From assembly GCF_028285565.1 (NCBI RefSeq), contig NZ_JANQOY010000139.1, forward strand, positions 1 to 45,677: a stretch of 45,677 nucleotides of DNA, in the 5' to 3' direction. This DNA comes from Acaryochloris sp. IP29b_bin.148 (GTDB lineage: Bacteria > Cyanobacteriota > Cyanobacteriia > Thermosynechococcales > Thermosynechococcaceae). The notes beneath the pieces are model-generated. The model did no database searches. It was given only the letters and a program-made list of their open reading frames with translations, and was not told where the DNA came from. Shown here in pieces: positions 38,559-45,677 of this stretch (positions are counted from its first letter, which is position 1; the number at the start of each line of letters is the position of its first letter). Made by a program: the position numbers and the translations under genes.

Positions 38559-39569
38559 ATGAAAGCCATTGGGTATAAGGATGCGGGGTCAGCAGCAGAT
38601 GTCCTGATTGAATTTGAAACAGTAACGCCCCAACCGGGTCCAAAAGACTTACTTGTGGAGGTCCGAGGGGTTTCAGTGAATCCGGTGGATGTCAAACTGA
38701 GGGCCAGTGCTCAACCCGATGGTGAACCTCGCATTTTGGGGTTTGATGCTGCTGGGGTCGTACAGGAAGTAGGCTCAGATGTGACCTGGTTTCGACCCGG
38801 TGACGAAGTGTTCTATGCAGGCGACATTACTCGCCCGGGGACCAATGCCCCGTTTCAGGTCGTCGATGAACGAATCGTGGGTCGCAAACCCTCCTCCCTG
38901 GGGTTTACAGAAGCTGCTGGCATCCCCCTGACCAGTATTACAGCCTGGGAAATGCTATTTGATAGCTTCGGACTCAAAGAAGGTGAAGGCAGCGGGGAAG
39001 CGCTCCTCGTGATCGGCGGTGCAGGGGGAGTGGGTTCGATTCTGATTCAGCTTGCCAAGAAACTCACAGGGCTGACCGTCATCGCGACAGCCTCTCGCGA
39101 GGATACCCATGCTTGGGTCAAGAAAATGGGGGCAGATTATGTGGTCAATCACCGTAACCCCCTAGATGAAGAGTTGAAGTTTCTGGGCATTACCCCTCGA
39201 TATGTGGCGGCTCTGACCCACACGGACAAGCATTTTGCTGCCATTCGGGAACTGATTAAACCCCGGGGACATATGGCGCTGATTGATGATCCGGGCGCTC
39301 TGGATGTGGCTTCTCTCAAAACCAAGGCGATTTCTTTGAGCTGGGAATTTATGTTTACCCGATCAATGTTTCAAACCGAGGATATGGACGTTCAGCATCA
39401 GTTGCTGAATCGAGTCTCAGAGCTACTCGACAATGGCACGCTGATCTCGACAGTCAATCATCATGGTGGCAGTCTCAATATTGAAAATCTGCGTGCTGCT
39501 CACGAATTCCAAGAAAGCGGCAAGGCCATTGGCAAGACAGTGTTGGATGGGCTGGCGGCAACTGGTTAA
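38559..39569 (+). CDS. zinc-type alcohol dehydrogenase / quinone oxidoreductase (MDR family)
   Basis: The 336-residue protein is a medium-chain dehydrogenase/reductase with the N-terminal GroES-like domain (about residues 25-120, with [16 protein letters not shown]) and a nucleotide-binding domain containing [20 protein letters not shown] (about 148-167). The sequence resembles the zinc-binding alcohol dehydrogenase subfamily that acts mostly on quinones or enones with NADPH and often lacks the catalytic zinc. GAAGG lies 8 nt upstream of ATG. It is the first gene of a same-strand series extending to 43.4 kb. Confidence 0.88.
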   Translation: MKAIGYKDAGSAADVLIEFETVTPQPGPKDLLVEVRGVSVNPVDVKLRASAQPDGEPRILGFDAAGVVQEVGSDVTWFRPGDEVFYAGDITRPGTNAPFQVVDERIVGRKPSSLGFTEAAGIPLTSITAWEMLFDSFGLKEGEGSGEALLVIGGAGGVGSILIQLAKKLTGLTVIATASREDTHAWVKKMGADYVVNHRNPLDEELKFLGITPRYVAALTHTDKHFAAIRELIKPRGHMALIDDPGALDVASLKTKAISLSWEFMFTRSMFQTEDMDVQHQLLNRVSELLDNGTLISTVNHHGGSLNIENLRAAHEFQESGKAIGKTVLDGLAATG

Positions 39570-39670
39570 ACCTTATTCCGGTTGCTAAGGAGGGAGAGTC
39601 CACTGAGGTTGATCGCGGACCCCTGGGAACCTCGGGGACTGCATTTTTTCACACGCTTGGAGGGATCAAA

Positions 39671-40537
39671 ATGCTCAAGAACATCAAAACAGTTTTCATC
39701 CTGGCACTGGCCTTCGCCCTTACCGTCCTGGGTAACACGCTGGTTTCATCCCAAAGCCTTGCTCCAAAACTGAAAGCTACCACCGAGATTCTCCTAATGT
39801 CTGATGTTCAGTGGGGACCACTTAACCCCGCCCGTGGCGACAAAAGCCCAAAGGCGGGGCAGCTTTGGGGCGATCGTACTGGCTCAGGGCCATCTGGATT
39901 TCTCGTGGAGTTTGTGGATGGCTTCTCGTCGCCCCCTCATATTCACAATGTCACCTATAAGGGCATGGTTATTCAGGGTCTCCTTCACAACGATGATCCA
40001 GGTGCCCATAAGATGTGGTTGCCAGCAGGGTCTTTCTGGACCCAACCCGCTGGAGAAGTGCACGTTACTGCTGCCGACGATAGCAATAACCTGGCGTATA
40101 TAGAGATTGAGGAAGGCCCCTATCTTGTTCGCCCACCGGAAGCAGCGTTTGACAATGGTGAACGGCCTGTTAATGTTGATAGATCGAATCTGGTGTGGCT
40201 AAATGCATCGAATATTACCTGGGTCGATCAGCCTGAAATGCTGGCCGGAGCCAAGATGGCCTTTCTCTGGGGTAACCCCCAAGACGAACAGTTGAACGGC
40301 ACCTTAATTAAGCTGCCCACCGGATTTACGGGAGAAATACAAAGCCAAGCCTCCACCTTCCGTGCGGTTGTGATTCAGGGGCAACCCAGCCTCCACTCGG
40401 GTCAGACCAACGTCCTAGAGCCAGGCAGCTATTTTGGCTCGGAAGGGGAGACAGTGCATCAAGTCTCCTGCGAAGCCAAAGAGGAGTGCGTTATCTACGT
40501 GCGCGCTCAGGGCAAATATAACGTCGTTTCGTCCTAG
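39671..40537 (+). CDS. exported DUF4437 cupin-like protein
   Basis: The 288-residue protein has a signal peptide ([20 protein letters not shown], residues 5-24) and two cupin-like beta-barrel repeats, about 40-150 and 165-285. The first has the metal-type pattern [20 protein letters not shown] and later [10 protein letters not shown]; the second has [20 protein letters not shown] and GETVHQVSC. It resembles DUF4437, whose function is unknown. Cupins bind metals and act as dioxygenases, isomerases or binding proteins. Being exported, it may pre-process or bind a substrate outside the membrane. It lies between the dehydrogenase and hydratase genes. Confidence 0.78.
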   Translation: MLKNIKTVFILALAFALTVLGNTLVSSQSLAPKLKATTEILLMSDVQWGPLNPARGDKSPKAGQLWGDRTGSGPSGFLVEFVDGFSSPPHIHNVTYKGMVIQGLLHNDDPGAHKMWLPAGSFWTQPAGEVHVTAADDSNNLAYIEIEEGPYLVRPPEAAFDNGERPVNVDRSNLVWLNASNITWVDQPEMLAGAKMAFLWGNPQDEQLNGTLIKLPTGFTGEIQSQASTFRAVVIQGQPSLHSGQTNVLEPGSYFGSEGETVHQVSCEAKEECVIYVRAQGKYNVVSS

Positions 40538-40741
40538 CCCAAGCAGTAACCGTGCCAATTGACACGGACGACCCTCAGTAATACTCCCATCGATTCACGA
40601 AAAGCCTGAAGTCGTGGAGCGGTTACCCCTGCTTCAACGAAGGCTTCGGGTCTGATGGTCGGAAAGAATTGCAGGTGCGATCGCAAATCTTTCACCTCCA
40701 AACAACTCATCCCAATTCATCACTAAATAAGGAAATCGCAA

Positions 40742-41578
40742 ATGAGTTACACCACGTTTAACGTTGAAATCAAAAACGCCATCGCTTGGGTCACCTTCGA
40801 CTATCCCCCTGTTAATATTCAGGGCCTGCCGATGCTAGCCGATCTCAATATGCTGGCCCAAAGGCTAGAAACAGATCGCACCATCAAAGTCGTGGTGTTT
40901 CAATCCGCCCATCCCGAAATTTTTGTGGCCCATGCCGACACGAATTTCCTCAAAGACATGTCTGCGATCCCAGTCTCTCGCGACGAAGTTAAACTCCTCG
41001 ATTTACAGGTGGTACTAGAGCGAATCAGCAAGCTACCCCAGGCCACCATCGCCAAGATTGAAGGCTTTGCCCGCGGTGGCGGTCACGAATTTGCCCTGGC
41101 CTGCGATATGCGATTTGCCGCCCGAGGTAAAGCTAAATTTATGCAGATGGAAGTTGCCATGGGCATCCTCCCCTGTGGGGGTGGCGCATCGCGGATGGCC
41201 CGTCAGATCGGCTTAGGGCGAGCCCTGGAAATTATTTTAGGGGCCAAAGACTTTGATGCCGACCAGGCCGAAGCCTATGGCACTATCAACAAAGCCCTCG
41301 ACCCAGAGGAGATTGGCCCGTTTGTGGAAGCTTTGGCGAACCGGATCGCCCTCTGGCCCGCAGAATCGATCAACGCCTGCAAACAAAGCGTCTACGCCTC
41401 CATCGACAAACCCATTGACGAAGCCCTGCAGGAAGAAGCCTATTGGCTGTATCAGGCCACCAGCCAAACCCCGGCCTTAAAGCGCTTTACCTGGGCAGAT
41501 GAAAACGGTGCCCAGTTCGATATGAACAATCAACACAATTGGCAAGAGATGGTTATTAGTGTGCAGGAGATCAAATAA
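40742..41578 (+). CDS. enoyl-CoA hydratase/isomerase-family protein
   Basis: This 278-residue crotonase-fold protein should act on an acyl-CoA. The first oxyanion-hole segment is IEGFARGGGHEFALACDMRF (about residues 105-125), and MEVAMGILPCGGGASRMARQ follows with the second glycine-rich segment. The second catalytic Glu common to hydratases is not obvious there, so isomerase, hydrolase or other crotonase activity is possible. TAAGGAAATCGCAA precedes ATG 40742. Its stop overlaps the next start by one base (TAATG), so it is translationally coupled to the flavin-dependent oxidoreductase. Confidence 0.85.
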   Translation: MSYTTFNVEIKNAIAWVTFDYPPVNIQGLPMLADLNMLAQRLETDRTIKVVVFQSAHPEIFVAHADTNFLKDMSAIPVSRDEVKLLDLQVVLERISKLPQATIAKIEGFARGGGHEFALACDMRFAARGKAKFMQMEVAMGILPCGGGASRMARQIGLGRALEIILGAKDFDADQAEAYGTINKALDPEEIGPFVEALANRIALWPAESINACKQSVYASIDKPIDEALQEEAYWLYQATSQTPALKRFTWADENGAQFDMNNQHNWQEMVISVQEIK

Positions 41579-42573
41579 TGAATACAGAATGCAAGACTCA
41601 CAAGCCTGTGGAAGATATCGGGTTTCAGCCCATTAATCGGGCCTACAACACCGTATTCCGTCCCAACCGATTAAGCCTCGGTCTCGTGGTCCCCATCGAG
41701 ACCTACTCAAGGGGGGCAGTCCCCACCCTGGAACGTCATCTGGAGCGGATTCAGCTCGCCGAAGCACTCGGGTTTGCGGCGGTGTGGTTACGGGATGTGC
41801 CCTTCAACGTGCCCTCCTTTGGAGATGCGGGGCAGACCTACGACCCCTTTGTTTATCTAGGGCTATTGGCAGGCCAAACTCAGCGCATTGCCCTCGGGGT
41901 TGCCAGCATCATTCTGCCCATACGACATCCGGCCCATGTAGCTAAAGCTGCTGCTACTGCTGATGTCCTGTCAGGGGGACGGCTCATTCTAGGGGTGGCT
42001 TCGGGAGATCGACCCGAAGAGTATCCAGCCCTTAATCTTTCCTTTGAGCAGCGTGGAGCTATGTTTCGAGAGAGCTTTGACTACATCCGGCAGATGAGTC
42101 AAGCATCCCCCACCTTTGACAATGCATTTGGCAGCCCGAATAGTGGGATGGACATGCTGCCCAAACCCACCTCTGGGAAACTACCCCTCCTGATTACCGG
42201 AGGCAGTCAGCAAGCCCCTGAGTGGATTGCCCGGAACGGAGACGGTTGGATGACCTATCCACGCGATACGGTGATGCAAGCACGCGTCATTCGCGATTGG
42301 CAGGCACGGGTGGAAGCGATTGGCGGTGCTGACAAACCGATCATGCAGCCGCTGTATATAGATCTAACCGAAGACCCCGATACCCGACCACAACCGATCC
42401 ATCTGGGATTCCGGTTAGGCGTAAACCATCTGCGGGCTTATCTCAAATCCCTGGAGCAAATCGGCATGAACCATGTAGCACTGAACCTGCGATTTAACCA
42501 AGCGGATATTGAAACAACTCTAAAACGTCTGGCCGACGATATCTTGCCAGAATTCACGGCCTCCAGTAATTGA
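41578..42573 (+). CDS. luciferase-like (LLM) flavin-dependent oxidoreductase
   Basis: The 331-residue protein resembles the bacterial-luciferase-like monooxygenase superfamily, TIM-barrel enzymes using FMNH2 or F420. Typical features are LGLVVPIETYSRGAVPTLER at the start, HLERIQLAEALGFAAVWLRD, VASIILPIRHPAHVAKAAAT (about residues 105-125) and LSGGRLILGVASGDRPEEY. These resemble a TIGR03571-type subgroup. The substrate is unknown. It is coupled to the crotonase gene by a one-base overlap and followed after 13 bp by an SDR gene, so the three are one operon. Confidence 0.86.
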   Translation: MNTECKTHKPVEDIGFQPINRAYNTVFRPNRLSLGLVVPIETYSRGAVPTLERHLERIQLAEALGFAAVWLRDVPFNVPSFGDAGQTYDPFVYLGLLAGQTQRIALGVASIILPIRHPAHVAKAAATADVLSGGRLILGVASGDRPEEYPALNLSFEQRGAMFRESFDYIRQMSQASPTFDNAFGSPNSGMDMLPKPTSGKLPLLITGGSQQAPEWIARNGDGWMTYPRDTVMQARVIRDWQARVEAIGGADKPIMQPLYIDLTEDPDTRPQPIHLGFRLGVNHLRAYLKSLEQIGMNHVALNLRFNQADIETTLKRLADDILPEFTASSN

Positions 42574-42586
42574 GAAAGCCAAAACC

Positions 42587-43402
42587 ATGACAAAAACGAT
42601 TTTAATTACCGGTTCTACCGATGGTATCGGCTTAGAAACAGCCAAACTATTGGTCTCACAAGGCCACAGAGTACTGTTGCATGGACGCAACCCCACTAAG
42701 CTGGAGGTAGCCGCAAAATCCTTCTCCGCTTTGCCAGACAGTGTTGAAACCTATGTTGCTGATTTGTCTCGAATAACTGATGTGGCATCATTGGCTCAGG
42801 CGGTGGCTAAAAACCACCCTACCTTGGATATTCTGATTAACAATGCAGGGGTCTTCAAAACGCCTAATACGGTTACACCAGAAGGGTTGGATGTCCGCTT
42901 TGTTGTAAATGCGATCGCACCCTATCTCCTCACCCAGCAACTTCGTCCTCTGATGACACCCTCTGGACGGATCGTCAACGTATCCTCCGCAGCCCAGTCT
43001 CCAGTGAATCTAGAGGCCTTGACTGGACGAGTCCAGCTCACCGAAGACTTCACTGCCTATGCCCAAAGCAAGCTAGCCCTGACTATGTGGTCTCGAAGGT
43101 TGGCTCTTTCACCTCAGGGGGATGGCCTTACCATAATCGCGGTCAATCCTGGGTCCATGCTGGGCAGCAAGATGGTGAAAGAGGGCTTTGGCGTAGCTGG
43201 AGGAGATCTGCGGATTGGCGCAGATATATTAACTCGCGCAGCCCTAGCAGATGAATTTACGGCTGCCTCAGGTCAGTATTTCGATAACGACAAAGGTCAG
43301 TTTGCTTCGCCCCATACCGATGCCCTCGATCCACAGAAATGTCAGAAAGTTGTAGATGCTATGGAGGCAATTTTGGAAATATTAAAGAATAAGCATGGTT
43401 AG
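42587..43402 (+). CDS. short-chain dehydrogenase/reductase (SDR)
   Basis: This 271-residue classical SDR has the NAD(P) motif TGSTDGIGLETAKLL (TGxxxGIG, residues 8-22), NNAG (about 86-89), and the catalytic Ser in IVNVSSAAQS and YAQSK (YxxxK, about 163-167). HGRNPTKLE after the second strand suggests NADPH preference. It is the last gene of the cassette and presumably oxidises or reduces an intermediate produced by the neighbouring flavin or crotonase enzymes. Confidence 0.9.
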   Translation: MTKTILITGSTDGIGLETAKLLVSQGHRVLLHGRNPTKLEVAAKSFSALPDSVETYVADLSRITDVASLAQAVAKNHPTLDILINNAGVFKTPNTVTPEGLDVRFVVNAIAPYLLTQQLRPLMTPSGRIVNVSSAAQSPVNLEALTGRVQLTEDFTAYAQSKLALTMWSRRLALSPQGDGLTIIAVNPGSMLGSKMVKEGFGVAGGDLRIGADILTRAALADEFTAASGQYFDNDKGQFASPHTDALDPQKCQKVVDAMEAILEILKNKHG

Positions 43403-43442
43403 CTTGTGATGAGAATAAATCCCTATTGCTGTATCTAGTCGA

Positions 43443-44117
43443 TCATCCACCCTCCGATTCAGACTCAGACAGCACGACCACCTCAGTGATATCAACTGTT
43501 CTCGCGCCCTTAGTGTTTTTGACTAGCTCAACCATTTTGTCTAAAGCACCCTGCTCAGGAACTTCACCGCTCAGCAATACTTTGTCTCCTTGTTGTTGAA
43601 TATCCAACGTTGCTAATAAGGGTTTCAGGGCTGGATCTGCAACCATCCCTAAGATCACCCGCTTAGCCAACCCTTGGTGATCGTATTGACCCTCTGGACC
43701 GATATGTTCTGGCGCAATATAGGAGCGCCGACCGGGGAAGGTAGAGCGATACAGGAACAGCCTCCGTGAGGAAGGATAGTAGTAGGGAGAGTAATGGCGA
43801 TACCGTCTACGATACTGAGGGTAGTGTCGAAAACTAGGATAAAAGCGTCGACCAAAACGACGACGGTGAATAGATCTATGGTGAGACCGTCCCGGGAAAG
43901 ATCTAAAATTACGATGCCGAAAATTGCGATGAGGAAATCTTCTAAAACGACGTGGATAAATCCGTCGCCGATGTTTAAATCCACCACGACGATGCCTACC
44001 GGCTAATAAAATGGGTTCGTCAGGTTGAACTTGCGCAACGTTTTCTGCTTTAACAACGGCCACATCAACAGAGAAGGCTGTTAGCAGGGTTGCTAATACT
44101 AGAGTTGGGTACTTCAT
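43443..44117 (-). CDS. exported BON-domain protein with Arg/His/Tyr-rich segment
   Basis: The 224-residue protein has a signal peptide (PTLVLATLLTAFSVDVAVVK, cleavage expected near VKAEN), a segment of about 85 residues (38-122) made mostly of Arg, His, Tyr, Phe, Ser and Pro (for example HRNFRHRNFRSFPGRSHHRS), and a C-terminal BON domain (about 150-217) with LDIQQQGDKVLLSGEVPEQG and GARTVDITEVVVL. BON domains bind phospholipids or help periplasmic proteins adhere to membranes. The basic aromatic segment should bind anionic glycans, nucleic acids or lipid A-like molecules. A Gln-rich acidic end follows. The function is unknown. Confidence 0.8.
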   Translation of the reverse strand: MKYPTLVLATLLTAFSVDVAVVKAENVAQVQPDEPILLAGRHRRGGFKHRRRIYPRRFRRFPHRNFRHRNFRSFPGRSHHRSIHRRRFGRRFYPSFRHYPQYRRRYRHYSPYYYPSSRRLFLYRSTFPGRRSYIAPEHIGPEGQYDHQGLAKRVILGMVADPALKPLLATLDIQQQGDKVLLSGEVPEQGALDKMVELVKNTKGARTVDITEVVVLSESESEGG

Positions 44118-44561
44118 ACGGTTACCTCCGTTTGAGGTCAGCCGTGGGGAATCGTATCAGTCATTCCCCCGTACATTACCCCATGACTGATTACAGAACA
44201 TCATGTTTGGCTAAATTTGAGTCGCTTAGCCCTTGGTAATGAACTTCACCCAAGCTCAGTACTTATAGAGTAACGTGAAAACCTGAGAGTAGACTGAGCT
44301 ATCATTCAATTTGTCTTATTGTGTAGATCGGTAAGGATCACTCGCGCAGGAAGCAATTTAGCATCGAGTTCTCCACTACAACCAATGTCAAGAAAATCGG
44401 TTGCATAAACTTGGTCAACGCATTTTGCCATTGTTTCGTTCCTTTAAGGAATTCAGCAATCCGACCACTCTACACTGAAGCTTCAGAGCAGTATGTTGCG
44501 AGTAGCACCAAAAGTATATCTTCCGCTTTGACACCACGCACCAGAGCCGCAATGTCTGAAT
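44118..44561. other. 444-bp region between BON and lipoprotein genes
   Basis: Contains only the short minus-strand frame at 44306-44431 listed separately. The rest has no gene, repeat or terminator that I can support. Confidence 0.4.
44306..44431 (-). CDS. possible 41-residue protein
   Basis: A minus-strand frame of 41 residues begins MAKCVDQVYATDFLDIGCSG with AAAGGA 8 nt before ATG 44431. It has two Cys and a mixed acidic/hydrophobic pattern, ending ARVILTDLHNKTN. It lies downstream of the lectin-like lipoprotein on the same strand. No family was recognised, and it may be the residue of a longer gene or chance. Confidence 0.35.
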   Translation of the reverse strand: MAKCVDQVYATDFLDIGCSGELDAKLLPARVILTDLHNKTN

Positions 44562-45200
44562 CTACAAGCTAAAAGTCGACCATGCTTGATACTCTACATT
44601 GTCTGCGCTGCATGGTTGTAGTGACAGAGGTCGCATCACATGAACAGGTGTTGCGCCCCGCCCCTCTTTCTTTTCAGTGCTGCTAACTGTGACACATAAC
44701 TCGGGAGCTGCCTGCAAAGTTAGGTTTCCGTTAGACTCTAGTGAAAACTTTTGTGTATCTGTACTGTCACAGGTAGCCAGCTCAAGATTAGCACCGGCTT
44801 CTGTGGATGAAGCTGTCATACAAACATCGAAGTACGGTATCTTAAATTGTCCTTGTTCAATAAGCGAAGCATCAAAACTTTGATCTTCTAGAAGACCTCC
44901 CGTGTAATCGTAGCAGGTGTGCGCTTGCAGTCCTTTTTCTATAGGTGCTTTGGTACCGCGTCCACCAGCGATATCTAGGCAATAGCCTCGGGATTCGTCA
45001 ATATCATCGTTCAGTTTAACTTCCACCAATTTTTCTGCAGACTGATTGTTGGCCGCTGATTCTTGTGTGGATGGGTTATTGTCTGCCGATTCTTCTGCAG
45101 GCTGATTATTGTCGACTGATTCTTGTGTGGATTGACACGCTGATGTCGCACCGACCATTAGACCACAGGTAATGATGCCCCAGATGACAAGTTTATTCAC
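44562..45200 (-). CDS. lipoprotein with ricin-type beta-trefoil lectin-like domain
   Basis: The 212-residue protein starts with a lipoprotein signal peptide ending MVGATSAC, where Cys is the expected lipid anchor (about residue 22). A Glu/Asn/Ser-rich repeated linker (about 24-60) follows. The C-terminal 150 residues resemble a ricin B-like beta-trefoil: GYCLDIAGG, LQAHTCYDYTG, FDVCMTASS, LELATCDSTDTQKFSL, ELCVTVSS and a last QAWSTF reproduce the repeated C-l-x-v / Q-x-W pattern. It probably binds a sugar or glycan on the outer surface. GTG 45200 is chosen because AAAGGAG lies 7 nt upstream. Confidence 0.78.
   Translation of the reverse strand: MNKLVIWGIITCGLMVGATSACQSTQESVDNNQPAEESADNNPSTQESAANNQSAEKLVEVKLNDDIDESRGYCLDIAGGRGTKAPIEKGLQAHTCYDYTGGLLEDQSFDASLIEQGQFKIPYFDVCMTASSTEAGANLELATCDSTDTQKFSLESNGNLTLQAAPELCVTVSSTEKKEGRGATPVHVMRPLSLQPCSADNVEYQAWSTFSL
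45041..45140 (-). repeat. 60-bp repeats encoding the lipoprotein linker
   Basis: CTGATTCTTGTGTGGAT occurs at 45056-45072 and at 45116-45132, with related TCTGCAGRCTGATTRTT segments between them. The repeats encode a 20-residue STQES/AEESADNN-type unit in the linker, so copy number may vary. Confidence 0.75.
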
Positions 45201-45677
45201 TAAAAACTCCTTTAGAAAAGGTTCATGCAATAAATTTAAGTCGACGTAAGAACTTCTGGGCTTATGATAATACTTGTGGCTGGATCATATTACAAATGTT
45301 CGACCGAACAAGCACGATAACAGTGACAAAAAAATGTGAAAACACAGTGAAATGACGCGTGTATGAAGTCGTAAGTTGGTAACAGGGAAGTAAATGTTTT
45401 CATGGGTCACTCGGAAGCCTAAGAGGCTATGGCGCACTGGACTTTAATTACGCCAAATTTGGGTATGACAGACAAGCCGATCAACAGGATAGGTTCATCA
45501 TTGGAAGACATATCCCTCTTTTATCTACCTAAAGTGATAAAAGAGGGATACATGCTTTGAGTGGGATTCTAAAATAATATCAAATCCGTTTAATCACCCA
45601 TAATTAACTTACTGCCTCCTGCCACCAATAGAAGTTCGTCAACCCATGAATCAGCTCCCGACGCTCTAGCAATACTT
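45201..45677. other. 477-bp end region without an assigned gene
   Basis: A perfect inverted repeat lies at 45511-45550. Two minus-strand frames running off the window, one ending at 45590 and one at 45604 (LLERRELIHGLTNFYWWQEA), could be the 3' end of a neighbouring gene; I cannot choose between them. Confidence 0.35.
45511..45550. repeat. perfect 15-bp inverted repeat
   Basis: TATCCCTCTTTTATC (45511-45525) and GATAAAAGAGGGATA (45536-45550) form a perfect 15-bp stem around a 10-nt loop. There is no T tract after it on either strand, so a transcription terminator is uncertain; a transposon end or operator is also possible. Confidence 0.7.

Overview
This window looks like chromosomal DNA from a cyanobacterium. 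The evidence is a phytoene desaturase/phytoene synthase pair (crtP-crtB), a cyanobacterial-type glutamate-cysteine ligase, a PsbN-type photosystem protein, a Ycf20/DUF565 protein, and many GCGATCGC (HIP1-like) octamers inside genes. Gene content would fit an Acaryochloris-like unicellular cyanobacterium, but the genus is a guess made without database comparison.

Layout. 1-3.4 kb: crtP and crtB overlap and are followed by a tandem-domain PTPS/QueD-family protein. 3.4-6.6 kb (minus strand): a HupE/UreJ-type metal permease, a PsbN-like membrane peptide carrying an unusual histidine-rich tail, and a SyrD/PvdE-type ABC exporter. 6.6-7.4 kb: gene-poor spacer. 7.4-8.1 kb: cutA and a Ycf20-like gene. 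8.1-17.3 kb: a surface-polysaccharide block with four GT4 glycosyltransferases, a CapK/PaaK-like adenylate-forming protein and a heparinase II/III-family gene interrupted by one in-frame TAG. 17.4-23.3 kb: a phosphodiester-glycosidase (NAGPA) lipoprotein-like/exported protein, then mutS between one intact and one internally deleted Rpn/PD-(D/E)XK-family gene, and a solitary VapB-like antitoxin. 23.5-29.6 kb: D-cysteine desulfhydrase/ACC deaminase-like enzyme, two small conserved-looking proteins, a MITE-like nested inverted-repeat element, hisA, a DUF1400 exported protein, gshA and trmL. 30.3-36.3 kb: LysM/M23 peptidase, class II fructose-bisphosphate aldolase, tRNA-Lys(UUU), mgtE, and an L,D-transpeptidase whose signal peptide and catalytic domain are in different frames. 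36.5-43.4 kb: a methyltransferase and a LysR-divergent cassette (MDR dehydrogenase, DUF4437 cupin, enoyl-CoA hydratase-like, luciferase-like flavin oxidoreductase, SDR). 43.4-45.7 kb: a BON-domain protein with an Arg/His/Tyr-rich segment and a lipoprotein with a ricin-like lectin domain.

How the genes work together. CrtP and CrtB perform the first committed carotenoid steps. The polysaccharide block probably contributed to capsule or exopolysaccharide assembly; its lyase is now broken or depends on read-through. The LysR-linked cassette reads as a self-contained oxidoreductive pathway on an unidentified small acyl or carbonyl substrate. The most unusual candidate for a new system is the HupE permease next to a PsbN-like peptide with ten tail histidines, suggesting metal handling at a photosynthetic membrane. 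Several genes are visibly decaying (heparinase, Rpn-family copy, L,D-transpeptidase), and I found no CRISPR array, rRNA or complete insertion sequence.
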